Below are positions 46,657 through 54,372 of a DNA stretch of 64,000 nt, piece after piece. Each line of letters starts with the position of its first letter. The first letter of the stretch is position 1. Under the pieces are notes generated by a model. That model ran no database searches and had not been told where the DNA came from. It saw only the letters and a list, made by a program, of their open reading frames with translations. The DNA comes from Sphingobium sp. JS3065 (GTDB lineage: Bacteria; Pseudomonadota; Alphaproteobacteria; Sphingomonadales; Sphingomonadaceae). Location of the stretch: assembly GCF_026427355.1 (NCBI RefSeq), contig NZ_CP102664.1, positions 1,240,001 to 1,304,000 on the forward strand. Reading direction: 5' to 3'. The position numbers and the translations under genes were made by a program.

Positions 46657-46734
46657 TCAGCGAAACAGCAGCCAAAGAATGATGATGACGGGGATTGGCA
46701 CGCCCAACAGCCATAGCAAAATGCCTTTGCCCAT
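46657..46734 (-). CDS. 25-residue hydrophobic membrane miniprotein
   Basis: A minus-strand frame from ATG 46734 encodes MGKGILLWLLGVPIPVIIIL followed by WLLFR and a stop. It is one transmembrane segment broken by a PIP kink, with Lys at the start and Arg at the end. A GAGAGGA stretch lies about ten bases upstream as a ribosome site. From memory, proteobacterial genomes hold many near-identical short MGKGILLWLLG proteins of unknown role, so I think it is real although very short. It stands alone: tRNA-Pro lies on the other strand, and the porin terminates on the other side. Confidence 0.6.
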   Translation of the reverse strand: MGKGILLWLLGVPIPVIIILWLLFR

Positions 46735-46933
46735 CTGACTCGATCCTCTCTTGGTCCGCCTGTCCAACGGCCCAGGCTGCGCAGATGTTCCGCGATTTCA
46801 TCGCTTGTGACGGCCCGGCATATCCCCATGCATCGCGCCCAATAAAAAAGCCGCGGCGCTCGACTTGCGGGCGCAGCAGCTTCTTCATGGGGCGCAATTC
46901 CGGACGAAGCGCAGCCCCCTTCCATAATCGGAA

Positions 46934-47005
46934 CGCCATCGCCGCCGGTCCTTCCAAGACCCGGTCGCGATGGCGCCCCAACAACGGCGGCGTCGCCCCG
47001 CCGTT
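46934..47005. terminator. Two stem-loops downstream of the porin gene
   Basis: On the minus strand right after the porin stop, AACGGCGG pairs with CCGCCGTT (46983-47005, seven-base loop); 8 bases further, CGCCATCG at 46934-46941 pairs with CGATGGCG at 46968-46975, with an inner GGTC/GACC stem. Neither has a long T run. They may end the nrt-porin transcript or protect its 3' end. Nothing else is seen between 46735 and 47010. Confidence 0.4.
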
Positions 47006-47010
47006 ACAAT

Positions 47011-48294
47011 TCAGAGCGCGTAATCGATCTGCGCCCAGAACTTCTTGGTGTCGGCATCGCCGGTATAGCTGGCGATCCCCTTGCGCTGATAATCGGCATA
47101 TTTGACGAGCGCGCTCAGATGCTTGTTCAGCTTCAGCGTCACCTGCGCATTATATTCGTCGCCATAATGGATCGACAGCCGGTCGCTGCTGAAGCGATGA
47201 TAGGTGAAGGACGCCACCAGCGGTCCGGCCTTCCCGATCTTCGGCACGGTATAGGCGATCCCGGCATAATAATCCTGGATGCCCGTTCCCGGCGTGGTCA
47301 GGAACTTGTCTGCCCAGCCGTTGAACTTGTGCAGCGTCGCAAAGGGCGTCTGGAAGGCGAAACCGCCCGCAATCCCGGTTGCGCCCCCATCCGACCCCAG
47401 CAGTTCATAACCGCCCGTCAGCTTGAAGGCCGCGACATCCAGCCCCAGTTCCGCGACGACAAAGTCCGCCGAATAATCGACCGGATTGGTCGCATAGTCG
47501 CTCTGCCGCGCATAGCTGGCGAGGTAGCTGAGCTTCACCTTCTTCGTGAACGGGACGGCGCCCGTGAAGCGCGCACCATAGGTCTGGCTGCTGTTCCGCC
47601 GCAGCGCGACGACGGCCTCATCCTCGTCCACCAGATAGGCAAAGCCGGTCAGCGTCCCCAGCTTCGTCTTGTAGGAGACATTGGCGAAGACATTGTCGCC
47701 ATCGATGTTCGTCGGCCGGTTGGTCGCACCGAACTTGCCGCCGTCTATGCCCCATATGGTCCGTGCCGAAATCGCGTAGCTAAGGTCGACCTTCAGGTTC
47801 TTCACGCCCATATATTCGACGCGCACCGCATCGAAGGTCTGCTCATTCTGCCGCCAGGCGACCGATCCGACAAAGCGCTGGTCGTCCAGATTGATCCGCT
47901 GACGACCGACGGTCACGATCAGCGGCTTGGTGCGATACTGGATCTGCACCCGATTGGCCTCGACCGTCTCCGGATCAGGGACGATCGGAAAGAGCGTCTT
48001 CCCATTGACGCCACTATTATAATCCTCGCTGATCGCCAGCGTGCCCTCGGCTTCCGCCAGGAAAGCCCACGGCCCCTTGGAAATCTCGCCGCCCGCGCGC
48101 AGCCGCATCGTCACCGCATCGGCGTCGCGGCTGCTGGTGAGTGGCGCGGGACCGGCCTGATCGACCGTCTCGTAACGCAGCCGCGCTTCGACGATCGGCT
48201 TGAACACCACGTCCTGCGCCAGCGCCGGCGCCGCGATCGCGGACAATCCCGCTATTGGGGCCGATGCCGACAACAGGAAAAAAACCTTCTTCAT
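47011..48294 (-). CDS. Outer-membrane porin, alginate-export (AlgE-like) family
   Basis: This 427-residue protein has a signal peptide (residues 1-26, cleaved after APALA), then alternating beta strands (for example VEARLRYETVDQ, VTMRLRAGGEIS, ANRVQIQYRTKPLIVTVGRQRIN) and a C-terminal aromatic strand end. GRQRINLDDQRFVGSVAWRQ is typical of the alginate-export porin family, which also includes porins beside nitrate and nitrite genes. Position at the end of the nrtA-nrtB-nrtD row, same strand, suggests it carries that importer's solute across the outer membrane (inference). The gap to the ATPase gene is 68 bases. Confidence 0.82.
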   Translation of the reverse strand: MKKVFFLLSASAPIAGLSAIAAPALAQDVVFKPIVEARLRYETVDQAGPAPLTSSRDADAVTMRLRAGGEISKGPWAFLAEAEGTLAISEDYNSGVNGKTLFPIVPDPETVEANRVQIQYRTKPLIVTVGRQRINLDDQRFVGSVAWRQNEQTFDAVRVEYMGVKNLKVDLSYAISARTIWGIDGGKFGATNRPTNIDGDNVFANVSYKTKLGTLTGFAYLVDEDEAVVALRRNSSQTYGARFTGAVPFTKKVKLSYLASYARQSDYATNPVDYSADFVVAELGLDVAAFKLTGGYELLGSDGGATGIAGGFAFQTPFATLHKFNGWADKFLTTPGTGIQDYYAGIAYTVPKIGKAGPLVASFTYHRFSSDRLSIHYGDEYNAQVTLKLNKHLSALVKYADYQRKGIASYTGDADTKKFWAQIDYAL

Positions 48295-48362
48295 AAATCC
48301 CCCTTAAATTGCTCCCGATGGCTTTTTTGGGCCTTTTCAGAGCATCCTCTCCAAGCCGGATT

Positions 48363-49166
48363 TCAGGCCGCGAGCGTCGCCGGATTGCGGTAGCGCTCAT
48401 GCAGGAAATGGATGACGGCGGAGCGCGCCTCGGCATATTCGGGCGTGTCTATCGCCTCCAGCCGGTTGCGCGGGCGGGCGAGCGCCACGGTACGATCCTC
48501 GCCGATCCGCGCCGCCGGACCGTTGGTCATCATGACGACCCGGTCGGCCAGCAACACCGCCTCGTCGACGTCATGGGTGATCATCAGCACGGTGTTGTTG
48601 AGCCGCGCCTGCAAATCCATGACCACATCCTGAAGCGCCGCCCGCGTCAGCGCGTCCAGCGCGCCGAAAGGTTCGTCCATCAGCAATACGCGCGGGTTCA
48701 TCGCAATGGCGCGGGCGATGCCGACGCGCTGCTTCATGCCGCCGGACAGTTCGCCGGGGCGCTTCGCGGCGGCATGGGTCATCTGGACCAGCTCCAGATT
48801 GTGCATGACCCAATCCTTGCGCTCGGCCTTGTTCTTGCCGCCCGCCGTCTTGTCGACCGCCAGGCGCACATTTTCCTCCACCGTCAACCAGGGCAGCAGG
48901 CTATGGTCCTGAAAGACCACCGCCCGGTCCGGCCCCGGCGCGTCCACCACCTGCCCGTCGAGGAAGATGGCGCCGCGGGTCGGCTTGACCAGCCCCGCCA
49001 CGGCGTTGAGCAAGGTCGATTTGCCGCAGCCCGAATGGCCGATCAGCGCCACGAACTGCCCCTTTTCGACTTCCAGATCGATCCCGTCGAGCGCGCAGAA
49101 GCGCCCAGCCTTGGTCGGAAATTCGACGGTGATGCCCTCAAGCGCGAGATAGCTGCGCTGTTTCAT
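48363..49166 (-). CDS. Nitrate-type ABC transporter ATPase (NrtD/TauB/SsuB group)
   Basis: This 267-residue ATPase has Walker A GHSGCGKST, Q-loop VFQDHSLLPW, signature LSGGMKQR, Walker B VLLMDEPFGALDA and the switch His in ITHDVDEAV. Its sequence around the Q-loop and the C-terminal AIDTPEYAEARSAVIHFLHERY tail fits the nitrate/bicarbonate subgroup. It energises the permease encoded 18 bases upstream. It lacks the extra solute-binding domain of cyanobacterial NrtC. Confidence 0.88.
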   Translation of the reverse strand: MKQRSYLALEGITVEFPTKAGRFCALDGIDLEVEKGQFVALIGHSGCGKSTLLNAVAGLVKPTRGAIFLDGQVVDAPGPDRAVVFQDHSLLPWLTVEENVRLAVDKTAGGKNKAERKDWVMHNLELVQMTHAAAKRPGELSGGMKQRVGIARAIAMNPRVLLMDEPFGALDALTRAALQDVVMDLQARLNNTVLMITHDVDEAVLLADRVVMMTNGPAARIGEDRTVALARPRNRLEAIDTPEYAEARSAVIHFLHERYRNPATLAA

Positions 49167-49184
49167 GGTCCTGCCTCCCCTTGT

Positions 49185-50159
49185 TCAGCCTGCGCGGCCG
49201 ATGACGCGGCCCGCAAAGGCGACGATGCGGTCCAGTGCAAAGCCCACCATGCCGATCCAGATCAACGCGACGATGGTGTCGGTCAGCAGCGAACTATTGT
49301 AGCTGTCCCAGATGAAGAAGCCGACGCCGGTGCCACCCTGCACCATCTCGGCGGCCACGATGGCGAGCCAGCTCATGCCGACGCCGATGCGCAACCCCGT
49401 GAACATGTGCGGCACGGTGGCGGGCAGCATGATCCGCACGAAATATTCGACCGGATTGAGCGCCAGCACCTTGGCGACGTTGCGATAAGCGGTCGGGAGG
49501 GTCTGCACGCCCGCCGCCGTGTTCAATATGACCGGCCAGATCGCGGTGATGAAGATCAGGAAGATCGCGGACGGCTGCGCCTGCTGAAAGATCGCCAGGC
49601 TGATCGGCAGCCATGCCAGCGGCGGCACGGTGCGCAGCACCTGGAACAGCGGATCGAGCGCGCGGAAGGCAAAGACGCTCTGCCCGATCAATATGCCCAG
49701 CGCCACGCCCATCACAGCCGCGATGCTGTAGCCGATCAGAACGCGGCTCAGGCTGGTCAGCACATGACCCGCAATGCCGACATCGCCGCCATCCTGGATG
49801 CTGAAATGGGTAAGGCCGATTTCCACGCCCTTGAACGGATGAGTGATGACCTCATGACTTTCCTGCCAGACCTTGATCGGGCTGGGGAAAGTCGCGTCGG
49901 GCGATCCGCAGAGCAACTGCCAGAAGGCAAGCAGCCCGACGACCATCACCACGGTCGGCAGCGCGCTCGCCGCTACGGATCGCGCGATCCGGGCCAGCGG
50001 ATGCACCGGCGCGGCCACAGGTTCGAAACTGCGCCGGGCGATGGCCTCTTCGGGATAGGGCACGATAACCCCCAATTCGGTCGCGGCGCCGCCGGCCGAA
50101 GCCGACGGTCCGCTGGTCTTGCCGGGCGATGGCGACACCATGCTGGTTTCCTTCCTCAT
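49185..50159 (-). CDS. nrtB: Nitrate-type ABC transporter permease
   Basis: This 324-residue inner-membrane protein has a long polar N terminus and about six hydrophobic segments. The cytoplasmic EAA loop that contacts the ATPase reads AKVLALNPVEYFVRIMLPATVP. FRALDPLFQVLRTVPPLAWLPIS is characteristic of the NrtB/TauC/SsuC group. ATG 50159 overlaps the nrtA stop by one base (TGATG); ATG 50141, six codons in, is better spaced after AGGAAGGAA and may be the true start. Confidence 0.88.
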   Translation of the reverse strand: MRKETSMVSPSPGKTSGPSASAGGAATELGVIVPYPEEAIARRSFEPVAAPVHPLARIARSVAASALPTVVMVVGLLAFWQLLCGSPDATFPSPIKVWQESHEVITHPFKGVEIGLTHFSIQDGGDVGIAGHVLTSLSRVLIGYSIAAVMGVALGILIGQSVFAFRALDPLFQVLRTVPPLAWLPISLAIFQQAQPSAIFLIFITAIWPVILNTAAGVQTLPTAYRNVAKVLALNPVEYFVRIMLPATVPHMFTGLRIGVGMSWLAIVAAEMVQGGTGVGFFIWDSYNSSLLTDTIVALIWIGMVGFALDRIVAFAGRVIGRAG

Positions 50160-51439
50160 CAGACCCGCTTGATCGCCAGGCTGGCCAGATAGGCCTTGGG
50201 ATTGGCGGGATCGAACGTCTTGCCGTCGAAAAATTTCTCGACGCCGCGGCTGTCGCTGGCCGGGCCCTTGCCGCCCAGCATCGCGGCCGCCTTGCGCCAG
50301 ATGTCGGACCGGTTGACCTTGGCGATCGTGCCCTTGGTATCCAGCGTCATGGGCAGCTTGCCCCAGCGCTGGTTCTCGGTCAGGAACCAGAGGTCGTGGC
50401 TCTTGTACGGGAAGGACGCAAAGCCCGCGAAGAACTTCATCTTGAAGGCCGCGTTCGGGAATTTCCGTCCGTCGCCCATGTTGAAATTGCCCTGCAAGCG
50501 GTCGGCAATGTCGGTGATCGGGCATTTCAGATAGTCGCGGCCCGCAATCGTGCCCGCCAGACGGGTGATGTTGCCCGGATTGTCCGCCCAGCGCTGCGCC
50601 TCGATGATCGCCGCCGTGATCGCCTGCGCCGCCTTGGGATATTTCGCGACCCAATCGGACCGCATGGCGAAGCTCTTTTCGGGATGGTTCATCCACATCT
50701 GGCCGGTCGAAACGGCGGTGTAGCCAAGCTGCTGCGCGACCAACTGGTCGTTCCACGGCTCACCCACGCAGAAGGCGTCCATGGTGTCGGCCTTCATGTT
50801 CGCCACCATCTGCGGCGGCGGCACGGTGATCAGTTCCACATCCTTGTCCGGATCGATCCCGCCAGCCGCCAGCCAGTAACGCAGCCACATGTCATGCGTG
50901 CCGCCGGGGAAGGTCATGGCCATGGTGATCTTCTTGCCCGCGCCCTTGCGCTGGGCGATCACGCCCTTCATCTTGCCGGCGTTCAGGTCGGCCTTGGACC
51001 CCAGATATTCCTTCGAAACGGAAATCGCCTGGCCGTTGACGTTGAGGCGGGCGAGAATGCTCATCGGCGTCGCCTTGCCGATGGCGCCCAGCGTCAGCAG
51101 ATAGGGCATGGGCGTCAGGATATGCGCGCCATCGATGCCGCCACCGCCGCTGCCCAGCACCAGATTGTCGCGCGTCGCGCCCCAACTGGCCTGCTTGGTC
51201 ACCTGCACGTCGGGCATGCCATATTTGGCGAAGAAACCCAGTTCCTTGGCGATGATCAGCGGCGCCGCATCGGTCAGCGCGATGAAGCCCAGCTTGGCGC
51301 CCGTGACCTCCGGTCCTGTGCCAGCCGCGAAAGCGCCCGACGGAAAGGCCTGTTGCACCGCAGCGAACAGCGCCGCCGTACCGGTCGTCTTGAGCAGTCC
51401 ACGCCGGCTGACGCCGTCCGGATTATCCCCCTCTGCCAT
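50159..51439 (-). CDS. nrtA: Nitrate-type ABC transporter substrate-binding protein with Tat signal
   Basis: This 426-residue CmpA/NrtA-family periplasmic protein begins with a twin-arginine signal (SRRGLLKTTGTAALFAAVQQ, about residues 12-31), so it is exported folded. The core has LGFIALTDAAPLIIAKELGFF, SWGATRDNLVLG and CVGEPWNDQLV, as in NrtA of cyanobacteria. Start ATG 51439 lies seven bases after AAGGA; 51445 is too close. It heads the row nrtA-nrtB-ATPase-porin behind a leader with a terminator. Nitrate is the likely substrate from family likeness; nitrite, cyanate or bicarbonate cannot be excluded. Confidence 0.88.
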   Translation of the reverse strand: MAEGDNPDGVSRRGLLKTTGTAALFAAVQQAFPSGAFAAGTGPEVTGAKLGFIALTDAAPLIIAKELGFFAKYGMPDVQVTKQASWGATRDNLVLGSGGGGIDGAHILTPMPYLLTLGAIGKATPMSILARLNVNGQAISVSKEYLGSKADLNAGKMKGVIAQRKGAGKKITMAMTFPGGTHDMWLRYWLAAGGIDPDKDVELITVPPPQMVANMKADTMDAFCVGEPWNDQLVAQQLGYTAVSTGQMWMNHPEKSFAMRSDWVAKYPKAAQAITAAIIEAQRWADNPGNITRLAGTIAGRDYLKCPITDIADRLQGNFNMGDGRKFPNAAFKMKFFAGFASFPYKSHDLWFLTENQRWGKLPMTLDTKGTIAKVNRSDIWRKAAAMLGGKGPASDSRGVEKFFDGKTFDPANPKAYLASLAIKRV

Positions 51440-51573
51440 TTCCATGTCCTTCCCTGAAAATCGTCGCCGCTGCGCGAAGGGCGCAACCGGCCGCCGCCGG
51501 AAATCAGTCCAGCGTTCGAAAGTTGATGTCGAGAACCGCCCGGCGGCATCCATGCCGCCAGCGGAAAACCAAT

Positions 51574-51617
51574 AAAAAAGCCGCCAGGACGAAGGTCTTC
51601 AGACCTGTCCGGGCGGC
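51574..51617 (-). terminator. Intrinsic terminator inside the nrtA leader
   Basis: On the minus strand GCCGCC-C-GGAC-AGGTC pairs through a TGAA loop with GACCT-TC-GTCC-T-GGCGGC and is followed by TTTTTT. It lies 135 bases before the nrtA start, in the direction of nrtA transcription, with no gene between. That is the arrangement of an attenuator. Confidence 0.75.
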
Positions 51618-51705
51618 GTCATTGCCAAATTGGCTCTTGCGAACCGTGGCCGAACCTTACCGTCATCGGCAGGATCGACCTGAGTGCCGAAGCGCCCCTG
51701 CTTCG
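51614..51705 (-). promoter_or_regulatory. Candidate ANTAR-type (NasT-responsive) antitermination leader
   Basis: Upstream of the leader terminator, minus-strand bases 51705-51688 form a 6-bp stem CGAAGC/GCTTCG around the six-base loop AGGGGC, which has A at position 1 and G at position 4, the loop rule for RNAs bound by ANTAR antiterminators. A second, weaker hairpin with loop AATGAC (also A1, G4) at 51627-51614 overlaps the 5' strand of the terminator, as the second hairpin of that class does. The 60-base linker is longer than I would expect. No ANTAR protein gene is in the window. Between 51440 and 51573 a further hairpin (51542-51559) is seen. Confidence 0.45.
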
Positions 51706-51756
51706 ACCGGTTGGAAGCTGTCACCGATTCGCGCGAGTCGCAAGTAAAATTTTTGC

Positions 51757-51773
51757 GTTGCACAAAATGCAAC
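51757..51773. promoter_or_regulatory. 17-bp palindrome upstream of the nrt leader
   Basis: GTTGCA-CAAAA-TGCAAC is a perfect 6-bp inverted repeat with a five-base spacer, some 50 bases before the first leader hairpin. It could be an operator for the nrt operon. It shares TGCA half-sites with nitrogen-control operators but does not fit the NtrC consensus exactly. Confidence 0.4.
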
Positions 51774-51869
51774 TGCTTGCCGTTTTCCGCATCCGTCGAA
51801 ATGAAGGACGAAATTCCTGCCGCCGCGCAAAATCCCGCACGCTATCGGCCCTGTCGAAGGCAGGCGTCC

Positions 51870-52178
51870 CTAACGCTCGTAAATCGTGTTGAGCAATATA
51901 TGATGATGCCCCGACAGAACCTCCAGAGCGCGATCCCGGTCACGGGCCAGGCAATATTGAGCCAGCAATCCATGCTTCTCATATGCGTCGCTGGCGTCGG
52001 TGTCCGATTTGAACATCAATGAACGGTACCGGCGGGTCTGCTCATAAAGATCGCGATAGATGGCGATCAGATGATCCGAACCGCATGCCGCGATCAGCGC
52101 CAGGTGAAAGCGCCAATGCACCCGTTCGAAAGTGTCGATTCTCGCTTCCAGATCTGCGGGCGGATTGTCGGTGAACAT
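51870..52178 (-). pseudogene. GntR-family regulator fragment (FCD domain, C-terminal part only)
   Basis: The 102 codons encode the end of an FCD ligand-binding domain: FERVHWRFHLALIAACGS supplies a metal-site His region, and RDRALEVLSGHHHILLNTIYER is the usual last helix with paired His. The N-terminal winged helix that binds DNA is missing; in the same frame nine codons upstream there is a stop, and the sequence there becomes IS21 transposase. So a regulator has been cut by an insertion followed by deletion. The remnant cannot bind DNA on its own. Confidence 0.8.
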
Positions 52179-52185
52179 CTTCAGC

Positions 52186-52482
52186 CTATGCAGGCTGGCG
52201 ACTCATCACCTTGTCGGGGCCGAGAAAGAGATCGATGCGGTCATCGCAGAGATGAGCGTGCAGCCGACGACCGACCAGACGGGAGGGAACCGAATAAATG
52301 ACCCTCTCGATAGGAACGGTACCGTTACGGCTGACGTCGACCGCGATCATGGCAAAGTCTGTGGTCCGATGGGATGGCAGGCGCCCCAGCAGGCGACGTT
52401 CCTGATCGACGAGCCTGGCCTTGCGGCGGTTCGCCAAGAACTTCGAGCAGACCATCGCATCGGCAGCCGCATGGCTTTTCAT
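52186..52482 (-). pseudogene. IS21-family transposase (IstA) fragment
   Basis: The frame encodes a piece of the C-terminal half of IstA: LGRLPSHRTTDFAMIAVDVS, then VIYSVPSRLVGRRLHAHLCDDRIDLFLG, which is a highly conserved IstA block. The HTH and DDE parts before it and the usual C-terminal tail after it are absent, and no istB follows. It ends within about 15 bases of the GntR fragment, so the junction is a deletion scar, not a clean insertion. No terminal repeats remain. Confidence 0.75.
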
Positions 52483-52786
52483 CGCCTCGATCCAACTCTT
52501 CGCCCGCCGTATCGCAAGATCATGAAATCCCGACCGATAATTTCGAAGCAGACACTAAAGGGAACGCCATCAGGTCATAGGTATCTTCAACAAACAAAAG
52601 CGCTCTCGCGAAAGGCCGTGCGCAGCCAGAAAACTCACGCCGCTCTCATGAATTTTATCCATCACGTCCACACCTGGATCCAAATAGAGTAAATGGAGAC
52701 CGTGCGGAGCCAACTTGCGCGCCAAGCGAGAAACCCAACTCACAAATTCAAGCCATCGCAGCCTATACTTACGAAATTCTACTGAT
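52483..52786. other. Spacer between IS21 remnant and P450 gene, nothing assignable
   Basis: This 304-base stretch holds no gene I can recognise. A minus-strand frame of 93 codons (52570-52851) overlaps the P450 3' end and shows no known motif. The sequence is AT-richer than the core genes to the left and may be degraded IS or accessory DNA. Confidence 0.4.
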
Positions 52787-54031
52787 CTACCACTCAATTT
52801 CGAGATGTGCGATTCCCAGCGCCACATCACCATATACTTCGATCGGCGCATCTTTCTTCAGTCGGAAGGGTGGAATCCGATCAAACCAGGTCTCAAGCGC
52901 GATGGTCAATTCTTTCATGGCCAAATGTGATCCCATGCAGAAATGCGGCCCTGAGGCAAAACTGAAGTGACGGGGGTGTTTGCGCGAAAAATCGACTTCC
53001 ATGGGGTTGTCAAACTTCGAAGGATCCAGGCTTCCAAGAGGATAGGGTATCGTCAACCAATCGCCCGCCTTGATCTGGACACCATTGATCTCTGTATCCC
53101 GAAGACAGTAACGCACCGAAGTCGTGATGGTGTAACGCCGCATCAACTCCACGGCCCCATGTGGAATGGCATCCCGGTTGTCGCGCAGATATTGCTGATG
53201 CTCGGGATGCTCGGCGAGATGACGAAAGAACCATCCCAATGTGGCGGCAACACTATCCATTCCGCCGACGAAGAATGTATAGAATGTACCCAGTACCTCG
53301 TCATCGTTCCAGAGTCGCCCATCAATCGTCGCATTAACGATTTTGGTTGCAAGATCATCCTTGGGCGAGTTGCGTCGATCTTTCATTAGGTCGAGCAAAT
53401 ATGCCTTGATTTCGAATGCCGCCGCCTGACGATCGGTGATCGTATCGCCATGCAGCAACCCCTTAACCCAGGATAGAAATACACTCATGCGATCCGATGG
53501 CAAGCCCATCAACTGCATGAAGATGCTGACCGGGAATGGCTTGCCGAAAGTCGACATGAATTCGCAGCCATTTTTGTCGGCTATACCGTCGATGAGATCA
53601 TGCGCGCGTTGGGAAATGCCCGGCGCCATTCCTGCTATGACCTTTGGATAAAGAAAATGACTCAAAGCGTTGCGATATTTCGTATGCGATGGAGGATCGA
53701 CCTCCAGGGGCAGCATATCCCAGCTATCCCCCATCAGCTTGGAAAACCCCGTTATGCTCTTGCTGGAAAAGGTTAGCGGATCGCCAAGAATTCGCGCAAT
53801 ATCGTCGGCCCGTGTTATGACCCAGGATCCGCCGTCCTCCTTACCACCCCTATTGCTGAGCGGAGACCAGAATATATTCGGCTGTTCGTGAAGATTGCTC
53901 ATGGCAGCGTATGGACATTTCTTCATCTCAGGATTGTCGAACACGCTGAACGGATGAATCAATTCACGCGGAACATGCGCGGGAACCTGATCAAGCAATT
54001 CAGAACTGACGGATATAGATTTACTTGTCAT
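52787..54031 (-). CDS. Cytochrome P450, CYP101-like
   Basis: This 414-residue soluble P450 has the heme-thiolate loop FASGPHFCMGSHLA with Cys365, the ExxR pair in ELMRRY, and the I-helix FVGGMDSVAAT. Several stretches parallel P450cam: VPAHVPRELI near the N terminus, EVDFSRKHPRH before the heme loop and DRIPPFRL after it. The acid-alcohol pair in the I-helix is Asp-Ser instead of the usual Asp-Thr. A perfect TAGGAGGTGGT site precedes the ATG. The ferredoxin gene lies 23 bases upstream on the same strand and is surely its redox partner; no reductase is in the window. Likely substrate: a terpenoid or other small hydrophobic compound (inference). Base use is AT-rich: 53461-53520 has 29 G/C in 60. 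Confidence 0.93.
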   Translation of the reverse strand: MTSKSISVSSELLDQVPAHVPRELIHPFSVFDNPEMKKCPYAAMSNLHEQPNIFWSPLSNRGGKEDGGSWVITRADDIARILGDPLTFSSKSITGFSKLMGDSWDMLPLEVDPPSHTKYRNALSHFLYPKVIAGMAPGISQRAHDLIDGIADKNGCEFMSTFGKPFPVSIFMQLMGLPSDRMSVFLSWVKGLLHGDTITDRQAAAFEIKAYLLDLMKDRRNSPKDDLATKIVNATIDGRLWNDDEVLGTFYTFFVGGMDSVAATLGWFFRHLAEHPEHQQYLRDNRDAIPHGAVELMRRYTITTSVRYCLRDTEINGVQIKAGDWLTIPYPLGSLDPSKFDNPMEVDFSRKHPRHFSFASGPHFCMGSHLAMKELTIALETWFDRIPPFRLKKDAPIEVYGDVALGIAHLEIEW

Positions 54032-54054
54032 ACCACCTCCTAAAGCCGGCCCGT

Positions 54055-54372
54055 CTATTCTTCAGGTGCCAAAACGACACGCAAGCCAGACAAGCCCGGC
54101 TCGAGTTTTACCTGGCACGACAACCGGGAATTCGCGCCTTTATGAGAAGACCCCTCCAACAGTTCGCATTCATCGCCTTCGGCATGACCCACGCGGCCGA
54201 TCCATTCCTCGTCCACCAGGACGTGGCATGTCGCGCAGGAACATGAACCTCCGCATAGCGCCTGAAGTTCGTCATTTCCGGAACCCCGGATCGCGTCCAG
54301 CAGCGTCGCGCCCTCTTCGCCATGAAGCTTTTCCGTGGCTCCTGAACGGGTAACTACAAACAGCTCCATCAT
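54055..54372 (-). CDS. Putidaredoxin-type [2Fe-2S] ferredoxin
   Basis: This 105-residue protein has the adrenodoxin/putidaredoxin cluster ligands: Cys in ALCGGSCSCATCHVLVDEEW (three ligands of the C-x5-C-x2-C pattern) and the fourth in RLSCQVKL. It begins with ELFVVTRSGATEKLHGEEG, the usual first beta hairpin. It would pass electrons from a flavoprotein reductase to the CYP101-like P450 made from the next gene. Starts at 54372 or 54369 (adjacent ATGs) are both possible; 54378 also reads ATG. Confidence 0.92.
   Translation of the reverse strand: MMELFVVTRSGATEKLHGEEGATLLDAIRGSGNDELQALCGGSCSCATCHVLVDEEWIGRVGHAEGDECELLEGSSHKGANSRLSCQVKLEPGLSGLRVVLAPEE

Noticed and set aside
48309..50192. A 627-codon open frame on the plus strand
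   Set aside because: It runs against the ABC ATPase and permease genes, which have all their signature motifs; no evidence supports the antisense frame.
51757..51773. Reading the 17-bp palindrome as an NtrC site
   Set aside because: The TGCA parts agree but the arms do not match the TGCACC...GGTGCA pattern, so I report it only as a palindrome.
52570..52851. A 93-codon minus-strand frame after the P450 gene
   Set aside because: It overlaps the P450 3' end by 65 bases, has no motif I know and may be chance or degraded DNA.
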